Below are positions 1 to 7,048 of a stretch of 64,000 bases of DNA, one piece after another; position 1 is the stretch's first letter, and the number at the start of each line of letters is the position of its first letter. The notes under the pieces were generated by a model. That model saw only the letters and a program-made list of their open reading frames with translations. It ran no database searches and was not told where the DNA came from. Source of the stretch: Acidimicrobiia bacterium (GTDB lineage: Bacteria; Actinomycetota; Acidimicrobiia; Acidimicrobiales; CAIXPF01); contig CANJRG010000006.1 of the NCBI GenBank assembly GCA_947476745.1, forward strand, positions 1 through 64,000, written 5' to 3'. The translations under genes and the position numbers were made by a program.

Positions 1-1806
1 ATCAGCTCGGTGTTGGCGAAGATCAATGCGTCCGCTGCTGGGGTGACTGCGGTGTATGACGCGTCGAGTGAGAAGATCACGTTGACGAACAACACGGCGG
101 GTTCGGGTCGTTCGATCACGGTGGCGAACGACACCAGTGGCCTGGTCGCGGCGTTGAAGATCGACAGCGGTGTCGGTGAGGTGGCTAGCGGGACCGAGCA
201 ACTGGCGGTGACCGACGGGTCCGGTGCGTCGGTGGCGACGCTCACCAACTATGACGGTTATCAGTGGGACGTGGCCGGTGATGGTTCGGTGTTGTTGGGG
301 TTCGGTGCCGGGGTGCTCGAACAGGGCGACAGTTTCCGGCTCGACGAACTCGCCGGCGGTGCGGTGGCGGTGAACGCGGCCAAGGCATTCAACGGAACGG
401 GGCTCGACAGCGCGAATTTGGAGTCGGCGGTGTCGGCGGGGTCCTTCACGATCAACGGCGCGTCGATCAGTGTTCTGGCGTCGGATTCGATCGATTCGGT
501 GGTGGCGAAGATCAATGCGTCCGCTGCCGGGGTGACTGCGGCGTATGACGCGTCGAGTGAGAAGATCACGTTGACGAACAACACGGCTGGTTCGGGTCGT
601 TCGATCACGGTGGCGAACGACACCAGTGGTCTGGTGGCGGCGTTGAAGATCGGTTCGGGGGTTGGTGCGAGAACGTCGGGGACCGATGTGGTCACAGTGA
701 CGAACCAGGCCGGTTCGACGGTGGCGACGTTCACGAACTCCGACGGGGCGACCAATGCGGTGGTCGACGGGCTGTCGGTGTCCTTCGGTGCGGGGGTGCT
801 GGACCTGGGCGACAGGTTCGACGTCGCAACGCTGGCTGCGGGAACCGCGGCGGTGAACGCGTCTCGGTCGTTCAGCGGTTCGGGTTTCTCGAGTGCCAAT
901 CTGGCGTCGTCGGACCAGATCGTCGATGGTTCCTTCACGATCAACGGGGCCACGATCAGTGTGTCGACGTCGGACTCGATCAACTCGCTCATCTCGCGGA
1001 TCAACAGTTCCGCTGCGGGTGTGACGGCGTCGTTCGATGCGACGGACCAGAAGATCGTGCTCACCAACAGCACCGCCGGTTCGGGGGAGACGATCAGTAT
1101 CGGTGCGGACTCCAGCGGGGTGGCGGCGGCGTTGAAGCTCGATGACGGTGTGGCCGTCGGTGGATCCGAACAGGTACTGGTGACGAACCTCGCCGGCGAT
1201 GCGGTCACGACGCTCACCAACACGGCCGGGGCTTCCCACAACGTGGCCGACGGGCTGACGGTGAGCTTCGGTTCCGGCTCGCTCGCCACCGGGGACAGCT
1301 TCGCGGTGGAGGCGTACGCCGCGGGCCCGGTCGTGGTGGATGTGACCAAGGCGTTGAACGGCACCGGGTTGAACAGCGCGAAGCTCGAAGATGGTTTCAC
1401 CGTGACCAATGGTTCGTTCCGGGTGAACGGTGTGCAGATCAGCGTGTCTGCGGGTGAGTCGGTCAATGACGTGCTGGCCCGGGTGAACGCCTCGGGGGCT
1501 GGGGTCGACGCGGTGTACGACGCCTCCGAGGAACGGGTCGTGCTCACCAACCGCAGCACCGGATCGACGGCGGTGACGGTGAGCGATGACACGAGTGGCC
1601 TGGTGGCGGCGTTGAAGCTCGGCAACGGCACGTCGGTGGCCGGTGTCAATGCGGTTGCTGCCCCCAGCGTCACCGTGGTCGAGGCCGACGAGGCGATGGG
1701 AACCCTGGCCCGGTTCAGTTCGGTGCGGTCGGGCACGCTGACGATCAATGGGGTGTCGATCGCTTTCGACCCGTCACAGGATTCGGTGCGCGACGTCATC
1801 GCCAGG
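1..1806 (+). repeat. Long intragenic tandem repeat, period 489 bp
   Basis: Successive copies of the IN-motif module align at about 19, 508, 997 and 1480, with offsets of 489, 489 and 483 bp. The copies at 16-170 and 505-659 differ at only a few bases over about 150 bp, far more alike than needed to keep the protein similar. This suggests recent duplication or gene conversion inside the gene. Confidence 0.8.
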
Positions 1807-2451
1807 ATCAACGCTGCCGCCAACGTCATGGTCCGAGCCAAGCTGGCCGAGGACCATCAGTCGGTGCTGCTCACCGGGTCGCGTAAGGGCGGCACGATGA
1901 CGCTGGCGGAGGGCAACACCGGCTTGTTGTCGGCCTTGGGTCTCGAGGCCGGCACGGTGAAGTCGGCCGCCGCCGGTGCGACGGCGATGAGCGCAGCGCG
2001 ACGGCGTGATCTCGCGAAACGCATTGTCGAGGTGCGCTCCGATCTCAACGCGTTGTGGAACACCGGGTCGGGCGCCGACCAGGCGGGCGTGCGCAAGTCG
2101 ATGCTGCAGACGATCGGCAAGGTCTCCGGCGCCGAGAAGGCGGTCCTCGCCGACGTGTTCGGGATCTCCGTCGCCGGGAGCGGGCTGCGCTTCACCAAGA
2201 CCACCACGTCTGCCGTTTCCGACCAGTTGGGCGGGTCCAACGCCCAGTTGCTGCGCCGGCTGCACACCAGCAACGCGTCCGACGGCCTGTCGAGTCAGCA
2301 GGGCGGCGGCCTCGCCGGGGCCATCGCCGAGCTCGGCCGTCAGCTCGGCCAGTCGTCCGGTCAGAGCTCGAGCCAGAGCTCGAGCCAGAGCTCGAGCCAG
2401 AGCTCGAGCCAGAGCTCGAGTCGGCTGATCGGTCGCGCCGCGGGTCGTTGA
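1..2451 (+). CDS. Flagellin IN-motif repeat protein (5' end outside window)
   Basis: The frame is open from base 1, so the true start lies upstream and at least 816 residues are visible. The protein is an array of about five similar modules, each with a GSFTING-type strand, a KINASAAGV segment, a YDASSEKITLTN segment and a DTSGLVAALK segment. This pattern resembles the flagellin hook IN motif of flagellins, FliD and other filament-associated proteins. The anchor codons lie at about 19, 508, 997, 1480 and 1804, so the first three modules are spaced exactly 489 bp (163 residues). The last module is shortened to about 108 residues of spacing. A helical segment and a Ser/Gln-rich QSSS tail close the protein. 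No other flagellar gene is visible in the window. It could be a filament or surface protein; a role in motility is only inferred. Confidence 0.6.
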   Translation: MSSVLAKINASAAGVTAVYDASSEKITLTNNTAGSGRSITVANDTSGLVAALKIDSGVGEVASGTEQLAVTDGSGASVATLTNYDGYQWDVAGDGSVLLGFGAGVLEQGDSFRLDELAGGAVAVNAAKAFNGTGLDSANLESAVSAGSFTINGASISVLASDSIDSVVAKINASAAGVTAAYDASSEKITLTNNTAGSGRSITVANDTSGLVAALKIGSGVGARTSGTDVVTVTNQAGSTVATFTNSDGATNAVVDGLSVSFGAGVLDLGDRFDVATLAAGTAAVNASRSFSGSGFSSANLASSDQIVDGSFTINGATISVSTSDSINSLISRINSSAAGVTASFDATDQKIVLTNSTAGSGETISIGADSSGVAAALKLDDGVAVGGSEQVLVTNLAGDAVTTLTNTAGASHNVADGLTVSFGSGSLATGDSFAVEAYAAGPVVVDVTKALNGTGLNSAKLEDGFTVTNGSFRVNGVQISVSAGESVNDVLARVNASGAGVDAVYDASEERVVLTNRSTGSTAVTVSDDTSGLVAALKLGNGTSVAGVNAVAAPSVTVVEADEAMGTLARFSSVRSGTLTINGVSIAFDPSQDSVRDVIARINAAANVMVRAKLAEDHQSVLLTGSRKGGTMTLAEGNTGLLSALGLEAGTVKSAAAGATAMSAARRRDLAKRIVEVRSDLNALWNTGSGADQAGVRKSMLQTIGKVSGAEKAVLADVFGISVAGSGLRFTKTTTSAVSDQLGGSNAQLLRRLHTSNASDGLSSQQGGGLAGAIAELGRQLGQSSGQSSSQSSSQSSSQSSSQSSSRLIGRAAGR
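2362..2421 (+). repeat. 12-bp tandem repeat, five copies, encoding QSSS
   Basis: The unit cagagctcgagc repeats five times without interruption; only the last base of the fifth copy differs. Each unit encodes Gln-Ser-Ser-Ser near the C-terminus of the IN-repeat protein. The unit length is a multiple of three, so copy-number changes would alter tail length without a frameshift. Confidence 0.9.
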
Positions 2452-2596
2452 CCTGGGGCGACGTCGCTCCACCCGGGTGTCGCTACGCTCGGGTCATGGG
2501 ACCCGGCTCGACGCGGAACGACGGTGCCGCACCCCGCGTCCCGGCACGGACGCCGCTGGGCCACAGGTGGTTCCCGGCATGACGGTGGGGGCTGAG

Positions 2597-3754
2597 ATGG
2601 GGTTGACCGACGCCGAGATCGTCAGGGTCGAGCTCACCAGGGTCGCGCTGCCGTTGACGTCGGCGTTCGAGGCATCGCACGGCACCGAGGCGCTGCGCCA
2701 GGTGGTGATCGTGCAGCTGGTCGCCGCCGACGGCACCATCGGTCTCGGCGAGGTCGACGCCCTCAGCCACCCCACCTACACCCATGAGTACGCCGCCGGG
2801 TCCTTCGTCCTGCTCCGCGACGAGGTCGTCCCGGCGTTGCTGCGGGGGGACAGCGCGGCATCCGACGCCCTGACCCGCTGGCATCCCATGACCCGTGCCG
2901 CGCTCGCCACCGCCCGGCTCGACGGTGGTCTGCGGCGGGTCGGGCGCAGCTTGGCCGAAGCGCTCGGCGTGCCCGACCGTGCCGATGGGCGCCACCTGGC
3001 CCGCACCGCGGTGCTCGGCCGGGCTGGTTCGATCGAGCAGCTGCTGAGCTGGGTCGACACGGCGAAGCGTGACGGTGCCGCCCTGGTCAAGCTGAAGATC
3101 GCCGGGCCACACGACATCGACGCCGCGATGGAGGTGTGTCGGGCCTTTCCCGACCTGGACCTGGCCGCTGACGCCAACGGGGCCCTGCAGGGGTTCGAGC
3201 CCACCGAGTTGCGCCGGGCCGGGCTCGACCGGCTCGGCCTGCGCTATCTCGAGCAGCCCTATGCGCCCGACGCGTTGGTGCAGTTGGCCGAGCTGCGGCG
3301 GGCGGTCGACACCCCGGTCTGCCTCGACGAGTCGATCGGGTCGCTCGGTGCTGCGCGGGTGGCCCACACCCTCGGCGCACTCGACCTGGTGAACGTGAAA
3401 CCGGCCCGTCTCGGCGGGCCGGCCGAGGCCGCCGCCGTGCTGCACTGGGCGGCGCAAGAGGGGATCGGGGCGTTCTGCGGGGGCATGCTCGAACTCGGCG
3501 TCGGTCGGGCCGCAGCGGCTGCGGTCGCGGCGCTGGCCGCGCTGGTCGGTGACGGGGTCCCGGGTGGCGCAGGTCTGCCCACCGACCTCGGTCCATCCGC
3601 GGCCTACGTCGTCGAGGACCTGACCGACCCGGTGCTCACCGACGCCGCCGGGCGTCTGGTCGTGCCGTCGGGACCGGGCATCGGGGTCACTCTTCACCGG
3701 GACCGCCTCGAGCGTGCCACCGTCGAGCACGCCACGCTCATCCGGAGCCGCTGA
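2597..3754 (+). CDS. menC: o-Succinylbenzoate synthase (enolase superfamily)
   Basis: This 385-residue protein fits MenC, which dehydrates SHCHC to o-succinylbenzoate in menaquinone synthesis. Visible enolase-superfamily signatures are the KLK lysine pair in ALVKLKIAG, the metal ligands in DANGAL, LEQPYAPD and CLDESI, and the NVKPARLGG segment that carries the second catalytic lysine. Related epimerases share this fold, but several other men genes lie in the window, which supports MenC. The ATG at 2597 has a G-rich stretch just upstream; ATG at 2579 is an alternative that adds six residues. The longer open frame back to 2477 has no family similarity. The next gene begins one base after the stop, so the two are probably co-transcribed. 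Confidence 0.82.
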   Translation: MGLTDAEIVRVELTRVALPLTSAFEASHGTEALRQVVIVQLVAADGTIGLGEVDALSHPTYTHEYAAGSFVLLRDEVVPALLRGDSAASDALTRWHPMTRAALATARLDGGLRRVGRSLAEALGVPDRADGRHLARTAVLGRAGSIEQLLSWVDTAKRDGAALVKLKIAGPHDIDAAMEVCRAFPDLDLAADANGALQGFEPTELRRAGLDRLGLRYLEQPYAPDALVQLAELRRAVDTPVCLDESIGSLGAARVAHTLGALDLVNVKPARLGGPAEAAAVLHWAAQEGIGAFCGGMLELGVGRAAAAAVAALAALVGDGVPGGAGLPTDLGPSAAYVVEDLTDPVLTDAAGRLVVPSGPGIGVTLHRDRLERATVEHATLIRSR

Positions 3755-3755
3755 G

Positions 3756-4421
3756 GTGGACCGCCGTTGGACGATCGAGCGGATCCGTGGCGACGCCGGC
3801 ACCTTCCACCAGCGTGACCTGCCGGCGCCGCCGGTGCGGTCGCTGTGGCTGCTCGAGGTCGACCGGCCCGCGGTGGTGTTGGGGAGCGCGCAGCCGGCCG
3901 ATGCGGTGGATCAGGTCCTGGCGGCTGCCCAGGGGATCGACGTCGTGCGTCGTCGGAGCGGGGGAGCGGCGGTCCTGCTCGAGCCCGGCCGGCTGGTGTG
4001 GGCCGACCTGGTCATCGGCCGGGACGACCCGCTGTGGCACGACGACGTGGGACGGGCCGCCTGGTGGGTCGGCGAGCTGTGGGCCACCGCCCTGCGCCAG
4101 TTCGGCATCGCGGCCACCGTCCACCGCGGGCCGTTGCAGCGCGGCGAGTACGGCGACCGGGTGTGCTTCGCCGGCCTCGGTCCCGGCGAGGTGCAGGTCG
4201 CGGGACGGAAGGTGGTCGGGGTGTCCCAGCGCCGCACCCGCGACGCCGCCCGGTTCCAGACCGCGGCGCTGTTGCAGTGGGAGCCGGGCGTGCTCGCCGC
4301 CCTGTGCGGCATCGGCCGGCTCTGCGACCCCGTGCCCCCGGCCCTTGCCGATGCGGCCGTCGGGCTCGGCCTGGCCGCGGACGAGGTGGCGGCTGCAATG
4401 GTGTCCGCCCTGCCGGCGTGA
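3756..4421 (+). CDS. Lipoate-protein ligase A family protein
   Basis: This 221-residue protein has the biotin/lipoate ligase fold signatures: RRRSGGAAVLLEPG near residue 65 corresponds to the family's RRxSGGGAV loop, and GRKVVGVSQRR holds the expected catalytic lysine. Family members attach lipoate or octanoate to E2 or GcvH lysines, and some are octanoyl transferases. It is shorter than full LplA, which has an accessory C-terminal domain, so it may be a transferase or need a partner. The GTG at 3756 directly follows the menC stop and matches where similarity begins. Its link to menC may be only co-transcription. Substrate cannot be told from sequence. Confidence 0.72.
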   Translation: MDRRWTIERIRGDAGTFHQRDLPAPPVRSLWLLEVDRPAVVLGSAQPADAVDQVLAAAQGIDVVRRRSGGAAVLLEPGRLVWADLVIGRDDPLWHDDVGRAAWWVGELWATALRQFGIAATVHRGPLQRGEYGDRVCFAGLGPGEVQVAGRKVVGVSQRRTRDAARFQTAALLQWEPGVLAALCGIGRLCDPVPPALADAAVGLGLAADEVAAAMVSALPA

Positions 4422-4719
4422 GCGCCGGCGTCTTGTCGCTGACCCGCTGACCGGACCGGGGAGCGGTCCGCCACGGACCGGGTGACCGCGCGCTCGCCGG
4501 TCGGTCAACCGGCCTGATCCGGCGGTCGCCCGGGCCCCGGCCCTCTCCGGTGGGTGGCCCGGGCCGACGTCTCCTCACGCTCCGGGTTCGGTCGTTCGCG
4601 CCCCGTGATCAGGCGGTTTCGGGCGACTCGCCACCGTCCAGAACGGTGTTCGGGCAGGTGGTAGGCGGTGTCACCGGCCTTTTTGTCTCCGAAGGCGGCC
4701 CACTTCTGGGCCGATCTTG
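4422..4719. other. Non-coding stretch before the dcw promoter
   Basis: No convincing gene is visible. There is a small GC hairpin (ggaccg at 4453-4458 with cggtcc at 4464-4469) without a T-tract, and a T5 run near 4679-4683 without a proper stem before it. The rest looks like spacer upstream of mraZ. Confidence 0.5.
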
Positions 4720-4762
4720 TTGCGAAATGGGGCTTGGTGGGGCAGAATGTCACCCAGTGGGG
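4720..4762 (+). promoter_or_regulatory. Putative mraZ promoter with MraZ-box-like TGGGG repeats
   Basis: TGGGG occurs at 4728, 4738 and 4758, that is at 10- and 20-bp spacing on the same face of the helix, with a TGGGC further up at 4707. MraZ proteins are known to bind GTGGG/TGGGN repeats with about 10-bp periodicity upstream of their own gene. A possible promoter, TTGCGA (4720-4725), 17-bp spacer, CAGAAT (4743-4748), contains two of the boxes in its spacer. This fits autorepression of the dcw operon. Confidence 0.6.
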
Positions 4763-4826
4763 AATAGGCCCACGGCCAGTGGCCAAGGTGGTGGCTGGAT
4801 TCCGTTCTTGACCTGCGGGAGTGGCG

Positions 4827-5252
4827 GTGTTCGTCGGGACGTTCGAGCATGCGCTCGACGACAAGGGCAGGGTTGTCCTGCCCACGACGTTCCGTTCCCG
4901 GCTCGCCGAGGGCGGGTTCCTGACGCCGTACCAGCACTGCCTGGCGGTGTGGACCCCGAAGGACTTCGAGGATTTCGTGGAACGTTTGCGGGACAAGCTG
5001 CGCAACCAGGAGGCGGCCCCCAACGCCCTGCGCGCCCTCGTCGCCAACGCCGCGGAGATCAAGCCCGACGCGCAGGGGCGCATCGCCATCCCACCCCGGC
5101 TGCGGGCATCGGTGGGTCTCGACGGGGGAGCGATCGTGCTCAGCGGGTCGCTCGACCACATCGAGCTGTGGAACGCCGATCGTTGGAACGCGGTCAGCGC
5201 CGAGGGTGAGGCCAGCCTCGCCGATGCCGTCGCCAACCTGGGGATCTTCTGA
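4827..5252 (+). CDS. mraZ: Division/cell wall cluster regulator MraZ
   Basis: This 141-residue protein is a standard-length MraZ with two AbrB-like swapped-hairpin domains. The first has the hallmark FVGTFEHALDDKGRVVLP near the N-terminus, and the second repeats the pattern as IKPDAQGRIAIPPRLR. MraZ is a DNA-binding repressor of the dcw operon that sits on TGGGN repeats, and such repeats lie 65-100 bp upstream here. GTG at 4827 is chosen because it gives the usual MFxG start and has a GGGAG ribosome-binding site five bases upstream; GTG at 4821 would overlap that site. It is the first gene of the cluster, followed by a long structured leader before rsmH. Confidence 0.9.
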   Translation: MFVGTFEHALDDKGRVVLPTTFRSRLAEGGFLTPYQHCLAVWTPKDFEDFVERLRDKLRNQEAAPNALRALVANAAEIKPDAQGRIAIPPRLRASVGLDGGAIVLSGSLDHIELWNADRWNAVSAEGEASLADAVANLGIF

Positions 5253-5339
5253 CCGAAGCGCCCCGGGCCATCGCCCAGGGCGCACCATCAGCAACGAAAA
5301 GGGAGAACGAGAACACGAAGCTGCAGACCAGAACCAGGT

Positions 5340-5470
5340 GATCGCTCATCCGCTGCCTTCCGGCCGGCGAGATGGAAGGCCCCCAACTCCGCCCGCTTTA
5401 CCATCTTGTCCGCATCGGGAGAGACAACCCGACGGGCGCCAGTTGGCCGGAGGGCTGCCGATGAGCGATC
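5340..5470 (+). ncRNA. Structured leader RNA upstream of rsmH (mraW-RNA-like candidate)
   Basis: The 309-bp gap between mraZ and rsmH holds a very strong long-range stem: 5340-5368 pairs with 5442-5470 over 29 positions with only two mismatches (C-C and T-T) and three G-U pairs. The enclosed segment can form two smaller hairpins, 5370-5375 with 5401-5406 and 5415-5419 with 5428-5432, giving a possible three-way junction. A separate hairpin, cctgccc at 5517-5523 with gggcagg at 5526-5532, lies just before the rsmH start. A conserved actinobacterial leader called the mraW RNA motif is known at this location; I cannot confirm a match to its consensus. Confidence 0.55.
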
Positions 5471-5561
5471 GCAACGGACCTGGAGCTGAGCTCGACCGAA
5501 CCCACAGGACCAAGTGCCTGCCCCCGGGCAGGGATACACCAGGAAGACCGCTGACAACCAG

Positions 5562-6563
5562 GTGAATCCCACCGAACCGGGCGCACACCCGACACCACAG
5601 ACCGAGCCCCGACCGGGGCGGGAGTTCGGGCACCTGCCCGTCATGCTCGACGAGATCGTCGAGCTGTTCGCTCCCGTACCTGAAGGTACGGTTCTGGATG
5701 CGACCGTGGGAGGGGCCGGGCACGCCGAAGCGTTGCTCGACCGCCACCGTCAGCTCCGGGTACTGGGACTCGACCGGGATCGGGCGGCTCTCGAGGCGGC
5801 CGAACGCCGCCTCGTCCGCTTCGCCGGCCGCTACCGCCTGGTGCACGCCCGGTTCGATCGCCTCGCCGAGGTGCTCGCCGCCCAGCCGCCGCCCTTCGGT
5901 GGTGCCGGTCTGGTGGGGGCGCTGTTCGACCTGGGGGTCAGTTCGCCCCAGCTCGATCGGGCCGAACGAGGGTTCAGCTACCGCTTCGACGCCCCTCTCG
6001 ACATGCGCATGGACACCACCCAGACCCGCACCGCCGCCGACGTGGTGAACCAATCGAGCGAAGCGGATCTCGTCCACATCTTGCGCACCTACGGCGACGA
6101 ACCCAACGCCCGCCGCATCGCGCGCGCCATGGTGGCCCGCCGCCCGCTGCAGCGAACCGGTGAGTTGGTCGCCCTCCTCGAGGACACCATCCCCGCGCCG
6201 GCCCGCCGTCGCGGTGGCCACCCGGCCAAGCGCACCTTCCAAGCCCTGCGCATCGAGGTGAATGGCGAGCTCGACGTGCTGGCCCCGGCGCTCGACGCCG
6301 CGGTCGACGCCCTGCAGCCCGGAGGGCGCATCGGGGTGCTGTCGTACCACTCGGGAGAGGACCGTATCGTCAAGGCCCGGTTCCGCCACCACGAAACCGG
6401 TGGCTGCACCTGCCCACCGCAGCTGGGCTGCCGTTGCGGCGCCCTGCGCACTGTGAAGTTGCTTTGGCGCGGTTCGCATACCGCCTCTGCTGCCGAGCTG
6501 GCGGCGAACCCTCGATCCGAGAGCGCCCGTTTCCGGGCGGCCACGAAGCTGGAGAGCCGCTGA
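5562..6563 (+). CDS. rsmH: 16S rRNA (cytosine-1402-N4)-methyltransferase RsmH
   Basis: RsmH (MraW) methylates N4 of C1402 in the ribosomal P site using SAM. The protein shows FGHLPVMLDEIVELF at its start, the SAM-binding DATVGGAGHAEALL motif, the GALFDLGVSSPQLD segment, and FSYRFDAPLDMRMD, all diagnostic. Near the C-terminus, HPAKRTFQALRIEVN and SYHSGEDRIVK also fit the family. I chose GTG at 5562 (333 residues) because the alternative GTG at 5514 would place a strong hairpin (5517-5532) inside the start region, although 5514 does have an AGGA upstream. The C-terminal CTCPPQLGCRCG cluster is normal for the family. The ftsL ATG overlaps its stop by one base. Confidence 0.92.
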   Translation: MNPTEPGAHPTPQTEPRPGREFGHLPVMLDEIVELFAPVPEGTVLDATVGGAGHAEALLDRHRQLRVLGLDRDRAALEAAERRLVRFAGRYRLVHARFDRLAEVLAAQPPPFGGAGLVGALFDLGVSSPQLDRAERGFSYRFDAPLDMRMDTTQTRTAADVVNQSSEADLVHILRTYGDEPNARRIARAMVARRPLQRTGELVALLEDTIPAPARRRGGHPAKRTFQALRIEVNGELDVLAPALDAAVDALQPGGRIGVLSYHSGEDRIVKARFRHHETGGCTCPPQLGCRCGALRTVKLLWRGSHTASAAELAANPRSESARFRAATKLESR

Positions 6564-7048
6564 TGGCGACGAGCAACGGAACCAGCGCCGCGGTTCGGAC
6601 CCGCCCGCAGCAGAAGGCGGCGCCGACGCGCCCTCGGTTGCAGCTTGTCCGCCAGGTCGGCGGCCTGCGGCCGGGCATCGTGGGCACAGTGGTCATATCC
6701 CTGGTGTTCAGCACCCTGTTCGTGCTCGCGGTGCTCCAGGCGGTCCTGGTGCAGGGACAGCTCAAGCTCGACCAACTCGACCGCGAGATCCGCCAGCTCG
6801 AGGCCGAACGTTCGCGTCGTGAGGTGGAGGTCGCCACGGCCGAGTCTCCGGACCGCATCCAGGCCGAAGCGGTCAGCCACGGTTTGGTGACTCCGCCCGA
6901 CGTGGTCTTCCTCGAGCGGGCCACCGTCGATCCGATCGCTGCGCCCACCCGCAATGTCACGCTGCAGCTCGACTCGACCGAACGGCCGGCGCCGTTGGCA
7001 GCGCCGGCGCCGGACTCGTCGCCGAACGCACTGGTGGCCGGACAATGA
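6563..7048 (+). CDS. ftsL: FtsL-like septum formation protein
   Basis: This 161-residue single-pass membrane protein has a basic cytoplasmic N-terminus, a transmembrane helix of about 25 residues (IVGTVVISLVFSTLFVLAVL and following) and a short periplasmic coiled coil with QLDREIRQLEAERSRREVEV. That architecture, together with the position between rsmH and ftsI, identifies FtsL, a divisome linker that works with DivIC and FtsQ; sequence similarity alone would be weak. The C-terminal tail is Pro/Ala-rich. The ATG at 6563 shares a base with the rsmH stop, and the stop overlaps the ftsI start as ATGA, so translation is probably coupled. Confidence 0.75.
   Translation: MATSNGTSAAVRTRPQQKAAPTRPRLQLVRQVGGLRPGIVGTVVISLVFSTLFVLAVLQAVLVQGQLKLDQLDREIRQLEAERSRREVEVATAESPDRIQAEAVSHGLVTPPDVVFLERATVDPIAAPTRNVTLQLDSTERPAPLAAPAPDSSPNALVAGQ

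Noticed and set aside
261-1841. Long open frame on the minus strand opposite the IN-repeat gene
   Set aside because: The opposite strand of a Thr/Ser/Val-rich repeat array in GC-rich DNA stays open by composition; the protein has no recognisable domain.
4661-4690. Possible terminator with a T5 run before mraZ
   Set aside because: The symmetric bases before the T-run (cggtg and caccg) would leave a one-base loop, so no stable hairpin can form.
5206-5565. Plus-strand frame through the rsmH leader
   Set aside because: It overlaps the mraZ end and follows the strongly paired leader; no domain or suitable start is seen.
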